The notes below the pieces were generated by a model. The model saw only the letters and a list, made by a program, of their open reading frames with translations. It did not search any database and had not been told where the DNA came from. Shown one piece after another: positions 54,039 through 64,000 of a DNA stretch of 64,000 bases. Origin of the DNA: Vibrio sp. CDRSL-10 TSBA (GTDB taxonomy: Bacteria; Pseudomonadota; Gammaproteobacteria; Enterobacterales; Vibrionaceae); assembly GCA_039696685.1 (NCBI GenBank), contig CP155566.1, positions 2,542,001-2,606,000 on the forward strand, read 5' to 3'. The first letter of the stretch is position 1; each line of letters starts with the position of its first letter. Position numbers and translations under genes: made by a program.

Positions 54039-54851
54039 TTAGTGCAGGGTCACAGCGTCGTGACTCAGGGCATTAAGTTGAGTTTTCAGTAATTCTGCGG
54101 CCGGATCATCCGGGCACTGTTCAATAAAATATTGGTAGTCGGTCAAGGCAACCTGATGACAATCCAGCTGCTGGTAGATAAAACCGCGATCGCGAATTTC
54201 GTACGGATCATCCGGGACAAATGTCAGGGCCAGATCGGTACATCGCAGGGCAAGAGTATAGCGCTCTTCACGCAGCAGAGCACTTTTCACCAGCGCCAGC
54301 CAGCGACCGATAATGGTCGGGTGATCGGCCGGTTTGAGGTGATCGGTTTTCAGTTTCGTCAGCGGACCTTTGTGGCCAATCAACCACGCCTGCAGCGTAT
54401 GCAGCGAGACATATTCACCCGAAAACGGATTGATGTAACGCGGCCCTTCATCCGGCCAGTGCAGCTCAACAATGAACTGAGTCGGGAATGTCACGCCTTG
54501 CAGCGGAAAGCCAAGCTGGCGGCCGAAATAGAGCAGCAGAGCCCCCAGACTGACCGGGATCCCTTTCCGTCGCTCCAGTACTTTATCGATAAAGGCGTTA
54601 CTGGAATCAAAGTAGGCTTCACTGTCACCGGCAAAGCCCCACTCAAAATAAAACAGACGCAAAAACGCCTCAAAGCGTTGTTTCTCATCACGCTCATGCA
54701 ACAGAGCAAGCTCGGCTTCATCCAGCAGACGCTTAAGCTCCACTTCAGCCCAGGCGACCTGAGTGTCAGGATTGATGGCTTTATTCAGCGCCAGAGCGCC
54801 GTCCACCAGCTCCATCGCATCAAAATCTTCATCACACAAATCCAGCATCAA
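54039..54851 (-). CDS. sirB1: SirB1 family protein (transglutaminase-like/TPR)
   Basis: 270 residues. A transglutaminase-like N-terminal region (SNAFIDKVLERRKGIPVSLGALLLYFGRQLGFPL) is followed by TPR-like helices at the C-terminus. The conserved place between sirB2 and kdsA supports the name. The exact function is not known. The frame is intact. Confidence 0.85.
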   Translation of the reverse strand: MMLDLCDEDFDAMELVDGALALNKAINPDTQVAWAEVELKRLLDEAELALLHERDEKQRFEAFLRLFYFEWGFAGDSEAYFDSSNAFIDKVLERRKGIPVSLGALLLYFGRQLGFPLQGVTFPTQFIVELHWPDEGPRYINPFSGEYVSLHTLQAWLIGHKGPLTKLKTDHLKPADHPTIIGRWLALVKSALLREERYTLALRCTDLALTFVPDDPYEIRDRGFIYQQLDCHQVALTDYQYFIEQCPDDPAAELLKTQLNALSHDAVTLH

Positions 54852-54946
54852 ACTACTCTATCGGTTGGTTATTTCTTCAGGTTATATCTGCACGCCCTGC
54901 GACAAGAAACACGCCTTAACATGCCATGGCAAGGCAAAACAGCCTG

Positions 54947-55330
54947 TCAGCCAAAGAACATCGGAACTTTGGTCACCGCGATTTTACCGGCAATCGCCAG
55001 CCAGCCCAGCGCGCCAAAAAAGGCCAGAGTGCGCATCAGCTTGGTACGGCCCAGCTTAAGTGCAAACAGACCCAGGGCGATATAAGCCAGTACACAGGTC
55101 AGCTTATCCGTCATCCACGGCGCAGCGGCCGTAAATGGAATAAAACCTGTGATGGAAATCAGACCGATACCGGACAGTAACAGAAAGGTATCAACAACAT
55201 GGGGAGTCACTTTGAGGAACTTATGTTGTAACAGAGCTGAATCGCGCATCATGAGTACATAACGTACTGTCAGCAGCAGCGCACTGAGTGCGATGGTCAG
55301 CATGTGAAAATGTTTTAATCCTTCGTACAT
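54947..55330 (-). CDS. sirB2: SirB2 family membrane protein
   Basis: 127 residues from ATG 55330 with four membrane helices (FHMLTIALSALLLTVRYVLMM at the start) and the usual SirB2 pattern. Function unknown. It lies between prmC and sirB1. Confidence 0.85.
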   Translation of the reverse strand: MYEGLKHFHMLTIALSALLLTVRYVLMMRDSALLQHKFLKVTPHVVDTFLLLSGIGLISITGFIPFTAAAPWMTDKLTCVLAYIALGLFALKLGRTKLMRTLAFFGALGWLAIAGKIAVTKVPMFFG

Positions 55331-55355
55331 TCTATTCCTCTTTATTTTAACGTAA

Positions 55356-56207
55356 TCAGCAAGCCGGGAATTGCCCCAGAGTGACGCGGTCATTACCGGC
55401 ATAATCCTGTTCGGTGCTCACTGACTGATAACCTAAATCCTGCATAATGGTGCGAACCGCCGCGCCCTGCTGATAACCGTGTTCAAACGCCAGCCAGCCG
55501 CCCGGCAACAGATAATCCCGCGCAGCCTGACTGATATGTTTGATATCGGCTAAACCGTTATCGGCAGCGACCAGTGCTGTTTTGGGTTCAAAACGCACAT
55601 CGCCCTGATCAAGATGAGGATCATGCTCATCAATATAAGGCGGGTTGGAGACAATCAAAGCAAACTTTGTACCGGCCGCCAATGGCGAGAACCAACTGCC
55701 ATGCAGAAACGTGACATTGGTGATATTTAAACGGCGGCCGTTTTCGCAGGCAAGCTGCTGTGCCTCAGGACGTAAATCAATGCCGACCACCTGGCGCTGA
55801 GGTAACTCTGATGCCAGAGCCAGAGCAATCGCTCCGGTTCCGGTTCCCAAATCGAGAATATCCCCTTCCTGAGTCACCGCTTTGTCCAGAGCCAGTTCCA
55901 CCAGGCGTTCGGTATCCTGTCGTGGGATCAGGGTTGAGGGAGCAACTTTGAGCGGCAACGACCAGAATTCGCGTTCACCGAGAATATAAGCGACCGGTTC
56001 ACCAGTGCAGCGCCGTGCCAGCAGGGCATCAAAACGAGCCTGCAGCTCACCGTCCAGCTCTTTATCCGGCCAGGTCAGCAGGTAAGAGCGTGGTTTATCC
56101 AGAGCGTGACACAGCAGCACTGCAGCGTCCAACGCCGGCGAATCGCTGCCGCTGGCGCTCAATTGCAAAGTCGCCGCCTTCAAGGCAGCTTCTATGGTCA
56201 GAGACAT
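55356..56207 (-). CDS. prmC: Peptide chain release factor methyltransferase PrmC
   Basis: 283 residues. The SAM motif DLGTGTGAIALALASELP and the catalytic NPPY (IVSNPPYIDE) are present. It methylates the GGQ glutamine of release factors RF1 and RF2. It starts 3 bases after the prfA stop. The frame is intact. Confidence 0.95.
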   Translation of the reverse strand: MSLTIEAALKAATLQLSASGSDSPALDAAVLLCHALDKPRSYLLTWPDKELDGELQARFDALLARRCTGEPVAYILGEREFWSLPLKVAPSTLIPRQDTERLVELALDKAVTQEGDILDLGTGTGAIALALASELPQRQVVGIDLRPEAQQLACENGRRLNITNVTFLHGSWFSPLAAGTKFALIVSNPPYIDEHDPHLDQGDVRFEPKTALVAADNGLADIKHISQAARDYLLPGGWLAFEHGYQQGAAVRTIMQDLGYQSVSTEQDYAGNDRVTLGQFPAC

Positions 56208-56210
56208 AAA

Positions 56211-57299
56211 TCAGTGTTGCTCAGCCAGAGCGGCCAGCTGGTCAGCCTGGTGTTCCTGAATCACAGGGTCAACCAGAGTCTGCAGTTCACCTTCCATTAC
56301 TTCGCTCAGACGGTAGATCGTCAGGTTGATACGGTGATCAGACACACGGCCTTGCGGGTAGTTGTAGGTACGAATACGGTCGCTGCGGTCACCGGAACCC
56401 AGCAGGTTACGGCGGGTATCCGAAATTTCAGCGGCACGTTTCGCTTCTTCGGCCTGGGCAATACGCGCGGCCAGCACTGACATCGCTTTGGCTTTGTTTT
56501 TATGCTGAGAACGTTCGTCCTGACATTCAACCACGATACCGGTTGGTAAGTGGGTAATACGGATCGCAGAATCCGTGGTGTTGACGTGCTGACCACCCGC
56601 GCCCGATGAACGGAAGGTGTCGATTTTCAGATCTGCGGTACGGATTTCCGGGATTTCAGCTTCTGGCACTTCCGCCATCACCGCGACAGTACATGCCGAG
56701 GTATGCACACGGCCCTGAGATTCCGTCGCCGGTACACGCTGTACGCGGTGACCGCCGGATTCAAATTTCAGCACGCCGTAGGCGCCATCACCGCTGACCC
56801 GGGCAATCATCTCTTTGTAACCGCCGTGTTCCGCTTCATTGGATGACATCACTTCGATACGCCAGCCACGCTTTTCTGCGTATTTGCTGTACATACGGAA
56901 CAGATCACCGGCAAAAATGCCCGCTTCATCACCGCCCGCTCCGGCACGAATCTCCAGGAAGCAGTTGCGGTCATCGTTAGGGTCTTTTGGCAGCAGCAGG
57001 ATTTGCAGCTCGTCGCTCAAGCGCTCAATCGCCGCTTTCGATTCTTTGATCTCTTCCTGAGCCATTTCACGCATTTCTGCGTCATCTTCTTTGGCCATCT
57101 CTTCGGCGGCCGCCAAGTCATCTTGCGCCTGCTGGTAAGCCTGGAAACACTTGGTGATCTCTTCAAGCTGAGAGTACTCTTTTGACAGAGCACGGAACTT
57201 GTCCTGATCACCAATCACCGCTGGATCGCCGAGCAGATGCTGGACTTCTTCGTAACGCTCTACCAGGGATTCAAGCTTAACTAAAATCGACGCTTTCAT
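56211..57299 (-). CDS. prfA: Peptide chain release factor 1 PrfA
   Basis: 362 residues. GGQ is in [15 protein letters not shown] and the stop-codon reading PxT element is in [11 protein letters not shown] and nearby. It terminates at UAG and UAA. The frame is intact. It sits between hemA and prmC. Confidence 0.96.
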   Translation of the reverse strand: MKASILVKLESLVERYEEVQHLLGDPAVIGDQDKFRALSKEYSQLEEITKCFQAYQQAQDDLAAAEEMAKEDDAEMREMAQEEIKESKAAIERLSDELQILLLPKDPNDDRNCFLEIRAGAGGDEAGIFAGDLFRMYSKYAEKRGWRIEVMSSNEAEHGGYKEMIARVSGDGAYGVLKFESGGHRVQRVPATESQGRVHTSACTVAVMAEVPEAEIPEIRTADLKIDTFRSSGAGGQHVNTTDSAIRITHLPTGIVVECQDERSQHKNKAKAMSVLAARIAQAEEAKRAAEISDTRRNLLGSGDRSDRIRTYNYPQGRVSDHRINLTIYRLSEVMEGELQTLVDPVIQEHQADQLAALAEQH

Positions 57300-57331
57300 A
57301 GTTTCTTCTTTAATGAATAAGGAGTGATAAA

Positions 57332-58592
57332 TTATTGCGGGTCATCAAGACCCAGACTTTCTCTGATTACCGCCAGTTTACCCGGTTCGCCCTGCTCGGC
57401 GGCAGCCTGCATGGCACGTGTTGGGGTGTGGATCAGTTTATTGGTCAGTTTGTTACTCAATTCGGTCAGCAGTTTCTCCGGATCGCCACCGGCCGCTAAG
57501 GCCTGCAGGCTTTTACTCAGCAGGTCCTCACGAATTTCATTCGCCGCTTTGCGGTAATCACGAATACTGTCAACCGCCTGCAACGAGCGCATCCACGACA
57601 TAAAGGCCGCGCTCTCTTCACTGACGATCGCCTCAGCCTGAATCGCCTCGACCTTACGCTGCTCTATATTACTATCGACGATAGACTGCAAATCATCCAC
57701 TGAGTAGAGATAGGCATCATTGAGATCGCCGACCTGAGCCTCAATATCGCGCGGGACCGCAATATCGACCAGCAGCATCGGCTGATAACGGCGTGCTTTG
57801 AGTGCAGTCTCTACCATACCTTTACCAATAATAGGCAACGGGCTGGCGGTCGAGCTGATGACGATATCCGCTGCCGCGAGATGTTCAGGGATTTCATTCA
57901 GGGCGATAACCTCAGCGTCAAACTGCTCAGCCAGAGTCATGGCCCGTTCACGGGTGCGGTTTCGCAACAATAATGCGTTTGCAGTTGTGACTGGCGAGGT
58001 GCTTGGCTACCAGCTCAATGGTTTCACCGGCACCGACCAGCATGACGGTCGCATCAGAAAGTGATTCGAAAATATGTTTTGCCAGCGTACACGCGGCGTA
58101 AGCCACCGAGACCGCGCTGCCACCGATTTCAGTCTCGGTGCGCACGCGTTTGGCGACAGAAAACGCTTTTTGGAATAACTTTTCAATCGACGGGTCAACC
58201 GCCCGACTCTCGCGCGAGTCAGCATAAGCCTGTTTCACCTGCCCCAGGATCTGCGGCTCGCCCAGCACCAGTGAATCGAGACCACAGGACACCCGCATCA
58301 GATGACGAATGGCTGCCTGCTCTTCATGTACATATAAGCTGGGTTTGAGATCTTCAGGGTTAACCTGATGAAACTGAGACAACCACTCAATCAGTTTATT
58401 CTTGCTCGACGATTTCACATCGCAATAGATTTCGGTGCGGTTACAGGTCGACAGAATCACACTGCCGTGCACATAGGCGCTGTCAGACAGTTGCCCCAGA
58501 GCCTCAGACAATTTGTCTGGACCAAAAGCAACTTTTTCTCGCAATTCAACCGAAGCCGTATTGTGATTGATACCAATAGCAAGCAAGGACAT
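57332..58592 (-). CDS. hemA: Glutamyl-tRNA reductase HemA (frame break at 57960-57962)
   Basis: About 419 residues after correction. The catalytic Cys is in [11 protein letters not shown], and the NADPH domain holds [17 protein letters not shown]. It makes glutamate-1-semialdehyde, the first committed step of heme synthesis. The frame breaks in the NADPH domain, where GAAC of the coding strand appears as GAAAC; the corrected join is [18 protein letters not shown]. An essential gene in most growth conditions, so a true null is not credible. Confidence 0.95.
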
Positions 58593-58752
58593 CTATCGAG
58601 GGTTCTCTGATATGAAATGGACTAGGCGCAGAATTTTACTTGATGGACTCGTTTATTGAAAGGGCAACAGGGATTTGTTTTCCCGACAGCGTGATTTCAA
58701 TGATATAGTGAATCGATCCCCCTCTCCAGACTGGATAAATAACGAGCAAATC

Positions 58753-59367
58753 ATGACTTTTAAGCCACGTATTTACCTGATCTTTGCCCTTTTACTGACG
58801 CTGGCTGGCTGTAGCATGGCCCCCGAGCCGGTCAGTGAAGTGCAATGGCAGTCACACCAGGCCAGATTGGCTAATATTTCGCAATTCCGTCTGTCCGGAA
58901 AAATGGGCTATATCTCTCCGGAACAGCGTGAATCATTTAATTTCCAATGGCAGAAAAAGGCCGACAGCAGTCAGCTGCGCCTGACCAACTTTCTCGGCCA
59001 GACGATTCTCAACCTGACCATTTCTGCCCAGGGTGCGCGGGTCGAAACCTATGATGATCAGGTCTACACGGCCGATAATGCCGAGCAGCTGATCTGGCAA
59101 CTGACCGGACTGGATATTCCGATCAATCTGCTCCAGGACTGGATCCTCGGCTTACCGTCTCAGGCCGACCAGTACCAACTCAACAGCAATAACACCCTGC
59201 AGAGCCTGGACAAAACCGCCGGTAATCGCAGTTGGCATGTCGATTATGCCCGCTACCGTGAATATCCGTGGCAAAGCACTGCCCTGCCTCTGCCGGATAA
59301 ACTGAAACTGACCCAAAGCCAGACCGCAATTAATCTGGTGGTATCAAAATGGACTCTGACCCCATGA
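58753..59367 (+). CDS. lolB: Outer-membrane lipoprotein insertion protein LolB
   Basis: 204 residues from ATG 58753. A lipoprotein signal ends in LAGC. The LolB core ([23 protein letters not shown]) follows. It receives lipoproteins from LolA and inserts them in the outer membrane. It is divergent from hemA and overlaps ispE by ATGA. The frame is intact. Confidence 0.93.
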   Translation: MTFKPRIYLIFALLLTLAGCSMAPEPVSEVQWQSHQARLANISQFRLSGKMGYISPEQRESFNFQWQKKADSSQLRLTNFLGQTILNLTISAQGARVETYDDQVYTADNAEQLIWQLTGLDIPINLLQDWILGLPSQADQYQLNSNNTLQSLDKTAGNRSWHVDYARYREYPWQSTALPLPDKLKLTQSQTAINLVVSKWTLTP

Positions 59368-60252
59368 TCCAAGGCCCGATTATTGATCAAACCACCCATT
59401 GGCCGTCACCGGCTAAACTGAATTTGTTTTTGTACATCACCGGTCGCCGCGCGGACGGTTATCACGAACTGCAAACTCTTTTCCAGTTTCTGGACCATGG
59501 TGACACCTTGGCCATTCGAGCCAATAACAGTGGTCAGATAGAGCTTTCGCCGCCTTTACCGGGCGTAGCCACCACAGATAACCTGATCTGGAAAGCGGCC
59601 ACAGCTCTGCAGCAAGCCAGCGGTTGTTCGTTAGGCGCCGAGATAAAACTCGGCAAAGTTTCTGCCAATGGGCGGCGGGATTGGCGGAGGATCGTCGAAT
59701 GCCGCCACTGTGTTGGTGGCACTGAATTTTTTATGGCAAACCGGCCTGAGTGATGAACAACTGGCGGAGATTGGTTTAGCGCTCGGCGCAGATGTACCAG
59801 TGTTTGTACGCGGTTTTGCCGCCTTTGCCGAAGGCGTGGGTGAGCAGCTGGTCGCGGTTGAGCCAGAGCAAAAATGGTACCTGGTGGTGCGCCCGGATGT
59901 GAGCATTGCCACCAAGGATATTTTCACTCATCCGCAACTGACGCGCGACACCCCAAAGCGTGATCTGGCAACGCTGGTTGACACTGGTTACGAAAACGAT
60001 TGCGAAAAAATTGTCCGAATGCTTTACCCAGAGGTTGATAAGCAACTTTCTTGGCTGCTACAATACGCGCCGTCAAGATTGACTGGGACGGGATCTTGCG
60101 TTTTTGCTGAGTTTTTGAGCAAGAAAGAAGCGGAAGCTGTCCTTGCCAAATTGCCTGACAACGTCTCTGCGTTTATTGCCTATGGACGCAATGTTTCACC
60201 GCTGAAAGAGACGCTGGCTGATTACCAATTGGCCTACACCCAACCTATTTAA
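59364..60252 (+). CDS. ispE: 4-Diphosphocytidyl-2-C-methylerythritol kinase IspE (frame break at 59659-59661)
   Basis: About 295 residues after correction. The N-terminal [22 protein letters not shown] and the GHMP ATP loop [15 protein letters not shown] are present. It is the fourth step of the MEP isoprenoid pathway. The frame breaks just before the ATP loop, where GTTC appears as GTTTC; the corrected join is [15 protein letters not shown]. Start at ATG 59364 overlaps the lolB stop. An essential gene. Confidence 0.94.
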
Positions 60253-60281
60253 AAACTGGACGCAACCCTGAGGTTTCCACC

Positions 60282-61226
60282 GTGCCTGATATGAAGCTAT
60301 TTGCTGGTAACGCCACACCTGAACTAGCCCAACGTATTGCTGAACGTCTCTACATTTCCCTTGGTGATGCAACTGTATCCCGTTTCTCTGACGGCGAAGT
60401 CGCAGTACAAATCAACGAAAATGTTCGTGGTAGCGACGTATTCATCATTCAATCAACTTGTGCACCAACCAACGATAACCTGATGGAGTTGGTGGTCATG
60501 ATTGATGCAATGCGCCGTGCTTCAGCAGGCCGTATTACTGCTGTTATTCCTTACTTTGGTTATGCTCGTCAAGATCGCCGCGTGCGTTCATCCCGTGTGC
60601 CAATTACTGCAAAAGTTGTTGCAGACTTCCTTTCTAACGTCGGCGTTGACCGCGTGCTAACCATCGACCTGCATGCAGAGCAAATCCAAGGCTTCTTCGA
60701 TGTACCAGTAGATAACATCTTCGGTACACCGGTACTGCTGGAAGATATGAAGGTGCGCGGCCTGGAAGATCCGGTAGTCGTTTCTCCTGACCTGGGCGGC
60801 GTAGTGCGTGCACGTGCTACTGCAAAAGCTCTGGGCGATATCGATATCGCGATTGTCGACAAACGTCGTCCACGCGCTAACGTATCTGAAGTGATGAACC
60901 TGATCGGTGACGTTGAAGGTCGTGACTGTGTTATCGTTGATGACATGATCGATACCGGCGGCACACTGTGCAAAGCAGCAGAAGCGCTGAAAGAGCGCGG
61001 TGCGAAACGTGTATTTGCTTATGCAACTCACGCGGTGTTCTCAGGCAATGCTGCTAAGAACATCAAAAACTCTGTTCTTGACCAAGTGATCGTGACTGAC
61101 TCAATCACTCTGTCAAAAGAGATGGCTGCGACCGGTAAAGTGACTCAACTGACTTTGTCGACCATGCTGGCTGAAGCGATTCGTCGTATCAGCAACGAAG
61201 AATCTATCTCAGCTATGTTCAACTAA
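60282..61226 (+). CDS. prs: Ribose-phosphate pyrophosphokinase Prs
   Basis: 314 residues starting at GTG 60282 ([17 protein letters not shown]), as in enterics. The PRPP-binding motif DDMIDTGGT and the active-site loop RQDRRVRS are visible. It makes PRPP for nucleotides, His, Trp and NAD. The frame is intact. Its codon use favours highly expressed genes. Confidence 0.96.
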   Translation: MPDMKLFAGNATPELAQRIAERLYISLGDATVSRFSDGEVAVQINENVRGSDVFIIQSTCAPTNDNLMELVVMIDAMRRASAGRITAVIPYFGYARQDRRVRSSRVPITAKVVADFLSNVGVDRVLTIDLHAEQIQGFFDVPVDNIFGTPVLLEDMKVRGLEDPVVVSPDLGGVVRARATAKALGDIDIAIVDKRRPRANVSEVMNLIGDVEGRDCVIVDDMIDTGGTLCKAAEALKERGAKRVFAYATHAVFSGNAAKNIKNSVLDQVIVTDSITLSKEMAATGKVTQLTLSTMLAEAIRRISNEESISAMFN

Positions 61227-61258
61227 GCAGCTTCGCTCAGATTATCTCTTCTGAATTG

Positions 61259-61288
61259 AGCGCTTCATCTTCGGATGAGGCGCTTTTT
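61259..61288 (+). terminator. Intrinsic terminator after prs
   Basis: AGCGCTTCATC, TTCG tetraloop, GATGAGGCGCT followed by T-run. Confidence 0.9.
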
Positions 61289-61517
61289 TGTTTGCTGGCG
61301 ATGTGAGTTTACTGGCGGTATGAGTTTACTGACGGTGCGAGATTGACACCTGACGCGGCATATTTGCTGAGCAAGCCATTAGCTCACGGATACCCAGCGT
61401 CTCGTTGACACTCAGCCTCTCATTTAGCCGCATCGCGCACGAAAATGCAGAGTATCGCCCCACGGCGCTTTTCTGTGCTATCATACCGCGCTTTTTGTTT
61501 CCGAAGGGATCCTAGCC
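61289..61517 (+). other. Gap between prs terminator and pth
   Basis: No gene seen. It contains two 17-base-period direct copies of TGAGTTTACTG(G/A)CGGT at 61304 and 61321. The pth promoter must lie in its last part. Confidence 0.5.
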
Positions 61518-62109
61518 TTGAGTCAACCAATTAAATTACTGGTCGGTCTGGCCAATCCGGGACCAGAATACGCCAGGACACGCCACAATGCCGGTGCATG
61601 GGTGGTCGAAGAAACTCGCGCGCATTCACAATGTGGTACTCAAAAATGAACCAAAATTCTTTGGTTTAACCGGTCGAATCGTCGTTAACGGCGAAGATCT
61701 GCGTCTGCTGATCCCAACGACCTTTATGAACTTATCCGGTAAAGCCGTGGCCGCACTGGCCAAGTTTTACCAGATAAAACCGGAAGAGATCATGATCGCG
61801 CACGATGAACTCGATCTTCCTCCGGGCATTGCTAAGTTTAAACAAGGTGGTGGTCATGGCGGCCACAATGGTCTGAAAGACACCATCAGTAAACTGGGCA
61901 ACAACAAAGAATTTTACCGTCTGCGGATTGGCATCGGCCATCCCGGACACAAAGATAAAGTAGCAGGCTATGTGTTGGGTAAAGCTCCGGCTAAAGAGCA
62001 GGAGTGTCTGGATGCAGCAGTGGACGAATCCGTTCGTTGTCTCGACATCTTAATCAAAGATGGCCTAACAAAAGCGCAAAACCGCTTACACACGTTCAAA
62101 GCTGAATAA
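61518..62109 (+). CDS. pth: Peptidyl-tRNA hydrolase Pth (frame break at 61612-61614)
   Basis: About 196 residues after correction from TTG 61518. The N-terminal [21 protein letters not shown] with the catalytic His is present, as is the substrate Asn/Asp region ([19 protein letters not shown]). It frees tRNA from drop-off peptides. The frame breaks where GAAC appears as GAAAC; the corrected join is [15 protein letters not shown]. Essential. It is followed by ychF. Confidence 0.94.
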
Positions 62110-62120
62110 GGTTTACAGTC

Positions 62121-63213
62121 ATGGGTTTTAAATGTGGCATCGTTGGTCTACCAAACGTTGGTAAATCAACACTTTTTAATGCACTAACAAAAGCAGGTAT
62201 CGAGGCGGCAAACTTCCCGTTTTGTACCATCGAACCAAACACAGGTGTCGTTCCGGTACCGGATCTGCGTCTAGACGCACTGGCAAACATTGTTAACCCA
62301 GAGCGTATTCTGCCAACCACGATGGAATTCGTTGACATCGCGGGTCTGGTTGCAGGTGCATCAAAAGGTGAAGGTCTGGGTAACAAATTCCTGGCTAACA
62401 TCCGTGAAACTGACGCGATCGGTCACGTTGTACGCTGTTTCGAGAACGAAAACATCGTTCACGTTGCGGGTAAAGTCTCTCCGATTGAAGATATCGAAGT
62501 GATCAACCTGGAACTGGCTCTGGCTGATCTGGACAGCTGTGAGCGTGCAATCCAGCGCCAGGCAAAACGTGCCAAAGGCGGTGACAAAGACGCTAAATTC
62601 GAGCTGACCGTGCTGGAAAAACTGCTGCCAGTGCTGACTGAAGGTGGTTCTGCCCGTACTGTGACTCTGTCAAAAGAAGAGCTGGCAGCCATTGGTTACC
62701 TTAACTTCCTGACTCTGAAGCCGACCATGTACATTGCTAACGTGTCTGAAGACGGTTTTGAAGACAACCCGTATCTGGATGCTGTACGTGAATTCGCAGC
62801 CAAAGAAAACAACGTTGTGGTTCCGGTTTGTGCCGCGATCGAATCTGAGCTTTCAGAACTGGAAGAAGAAGAGCGTGACGAATTTCTGGCGGATCTGGGT
62901 ATCGAAGAACCGGGCCTGAACCGGGTTATCCGTTTCTGGTTACGATCTACTGAACCTGCACACTTACTTTACTGCAGGCGTTAAAGAAGTACGCGCCTGG
63001 ACTATTCCTGTCGGCGCAACGGCTCCGCAAGCAGCGGGTAAGATCCACACCGACTTCGAGCGCGGCTTCATCCGTGCTGAAGTAGTGGGTTACGATGCTT
63101 ACATCGAGTTCAACGGTGAAAGCGGCGCGAAAGAAGCGGGTAAATGGCGTCTGGAAGGTAAAGATTACATCGTAAAAGATGGCGATGTTATCCACTTCCG
63201 CTTTAACGTTTAA
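62121..63213 (+). CDS. ychF: Redox-regulated ATPase YchF/Ola1 (frame break at 62933-62935)
   Basis: About 363 residues after correction. The G1 motif GLPNVGKST and G3 DIAGLV are present; the specificity loop is NVSEDG in place of NKxD, which explains ATP rather than GTP binding. A C-terminal TGS domain follows ([18 protein letters not shown]). It binds ribosomes. The frame breaks where GTTC appears as GTTTC; the corrected join is [18 protein letters not shown]. Confidence 0.94.
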
Positions 63214-63279
63214 CCGCTGCGTTTACCTCTCCGTTTAAATAATATTCAACTCGGCTGAGGTAAAATCAGGCAGCTGAAC

Positions 63280-63307
63280 AAAAGCCAACCAAGCGGTTGG
63301 CTTTTTT
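63280..63307 (+). terminator. Intrinsic terminator after ychF
   Basis: AAAAGCCAACC, AAGC, GGTTGGCTTTTTT. Confidence 0.9.
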
Positions 63308-63454
63308 GTTTTCACGGCGGTTAAATCTGAGAAATCCGTTCAGGTCAAAGGTAATGAATCTGTTGTTTTACTAGCGCTTTTTGATCACAAACACGCCTCT
63401 TTGATTAAAAATAACCCGAACAGTCAATTTCAGGGAATTTATTCAAAAAAACTG

Positions 63455-63483
63455 TTGACGCTCCTGAGCCATATCCGCATAAT
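63455..63483 (+). promoter_or_regulatory. Sigma-70 promoter of the tRNA cluster
   Basis: TTGACG, 17-base spacer, CATAAT, then a GC-rich GCGCTCCG discriminator typical of stringently controlled stable-RNA promoters. The first tRNA begins about 60 bases later. Confidence 0.85.
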
Positions 63484-63543
63484 GCGCTCCGTTCTCAGCG
63501 ATAAGGCAACTTTGAAGCGAGTAACGAAAAGTGAAAAATTGTT

Positions 63544-63620
63544 GGCTACGTAGCTCAGCTGGTTAGAGCACATCACTCATAATGATGGGGTCACAGGTTC
63601 GAATCCCGTCGTAGCCACCA
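63544..63620 (+). tRNA. tRNA-Met (CAT), elongator
   Basis: 77 bases with encoded CCA. Full cloverleaf: acceptor GGCTACG/CGTAGCC, anticodon loop with CAT, T-loop GGTTCGAATCC. The D and acceptor arms are elongator type, not the initiator type (no CGGGG start). Confidence 0.93.
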
Positions 63621-63673
63621 TTTCCTAAATGCTTTCGCTTGATTCAATCGAGCAAGAGTAATTAGGAAATAAT

Positions 63674-63758
63674 GCGGAAGTGGCGAAATTGGTAGACGCA
63701 CCAGATTTAGGTTCTGGCGCCGCAAGGTGTGAGAGTTCAAGTCTCTCCTTCCGCACCA
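63674..63758 (+). tRNA. tRNA-Leu (TAG)
   Basis: 85 bases with CCA, a class II tRNA with a variable arm. Anticodon stem CCAGA/TCTGG encloses loop TTTAGGT, giving TAG. Confidence 0.95.
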
Positions 63759-63788
63759 TTATTTAAGATAACGCAAGTTATCGCCTGC

Positions 63789-63863
63789 AGGTCTATCGCC
63801 AAGCGGTAAGGCAGCGGCTTTTGATGCCGCCATTCCCTGGTTCGAATCCAGGTAGACCTGCCA
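63789..63863 (+). tRNA. tRNA-Gln (TTG)
   Basis: 75 bases with CCA. Acceptor AGGTCTA/TAGACCT, anticodon stem GCGGC/GCCGC around TTTTGAT, giving TTG. Confidence 0.93.
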
Positions 63864-63906
63864 TTTTTACACCTTGTCTGAGGTTATCAGACAGAATACT
63901 GAATTT

Positions 63907-63993
63907 GCGGTGGTGGCGGAATTGGTAGACGCGCTAGCTTCAGGTGCTAGTGTCCGTTAGGACGTGAGGGTTCAAGTCCCTCCCTCCGCACCA
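63907..63993 (+). tRNA. tRNA-Leu (CAG)
   Basis: 87 bases with CCA, class II with a long variable arm. Anticodon stem CTAGC/GCTAG around TTCAGGT, giving CAG. The cluster probably continues beyond the window. Confidence 0.95.
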
Positions 63994-64000
63994 AATTCAG

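Overview
The window is typical Vibrio large-chromosome DNA (gammaproteobacteria). The evidence is a complete polar-flagellum block with FlrA, FlrB, FlrC, FlaI and tandem flagellins, a sodium/galactose symporter very close to the Vibrio vSGLT type, Vibrio-specific families (DUF2956, DUF2897, DUF2066), and gene orders shared with Escherichia coli (dapA-gcvR-bcp-perM-bepA, hemA-prfA-prmC-sirB2-sirB1-kdsA opposite lolB-ispE-prs-pth-ychF). I cannot name the species.

Layout. 1-22.5 kb, almost all minus strand: the flagellar cluster. Read in the direction of transcription it runs flagellin x4, flaG, fliD, flaI, fliS, flrA, flrBC, fliEFGHIJ, fliKLMN (fliN is cut by the window edge). Sigma-54 promoters precede flrB, fliE and fliK, and sigma-28 promoters precede the flagellins. 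22.7-24.7 kb: Dyp peroxidase, DUF2919 and DUF2956. 25-34.2 kb: a galactose module with a Na+/galactose symporter, a DUF294 protein plus DnaQ-like exonuclease, galR, and galETK in the opposite direction. The same 15-bp GalR-type operator sits before both the symporter and galE. 34.4-50.5 kb: lysine/peptidoglycan (dapE, dapA), envelope (bamC, bepA), peroxiredoxin, chemoreceptor, perM, tusA-like, arsC, wrbA and uraA genes, with one ERIC repeat. 50.6-63.2 kb: ybaK, a 5'-nucleotidase, kdsA, sirB1/B2, prmC, prfA, hemA, then divergently lolB, ispE, prs, pth, ychF. 63.5-64 kb: a tRNA cluster Met-Leu-Gln-Leu that reaches the right edge.

Most striking observation. Twenty-three conserved genes, including hemA, ispE, pth and dapE that the cell should need, have broken reading frames at 25 sites. 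In every one of the 25 the break is repaired by removing one base from GTTTC (or GAAAC), giving GTTC (or GAAC). The sites occur on both strands, in all codon phases, and in no other sequence. Real pseudogenes and ordinary homopolymer errors would not be confined to one tetranucleotide. GAAC/GTTC is the known core of one class of Dnd phosphorothioate DNA modification, so the best explanation I can offer is a sequence-specific DNA modification that makes the sequencer or basecaller add a base at a subset of modified sites. That mechanism is inference; the pattern itself is directly visible. In this annotation each such gene is described as one functional gene with a marked frame break.
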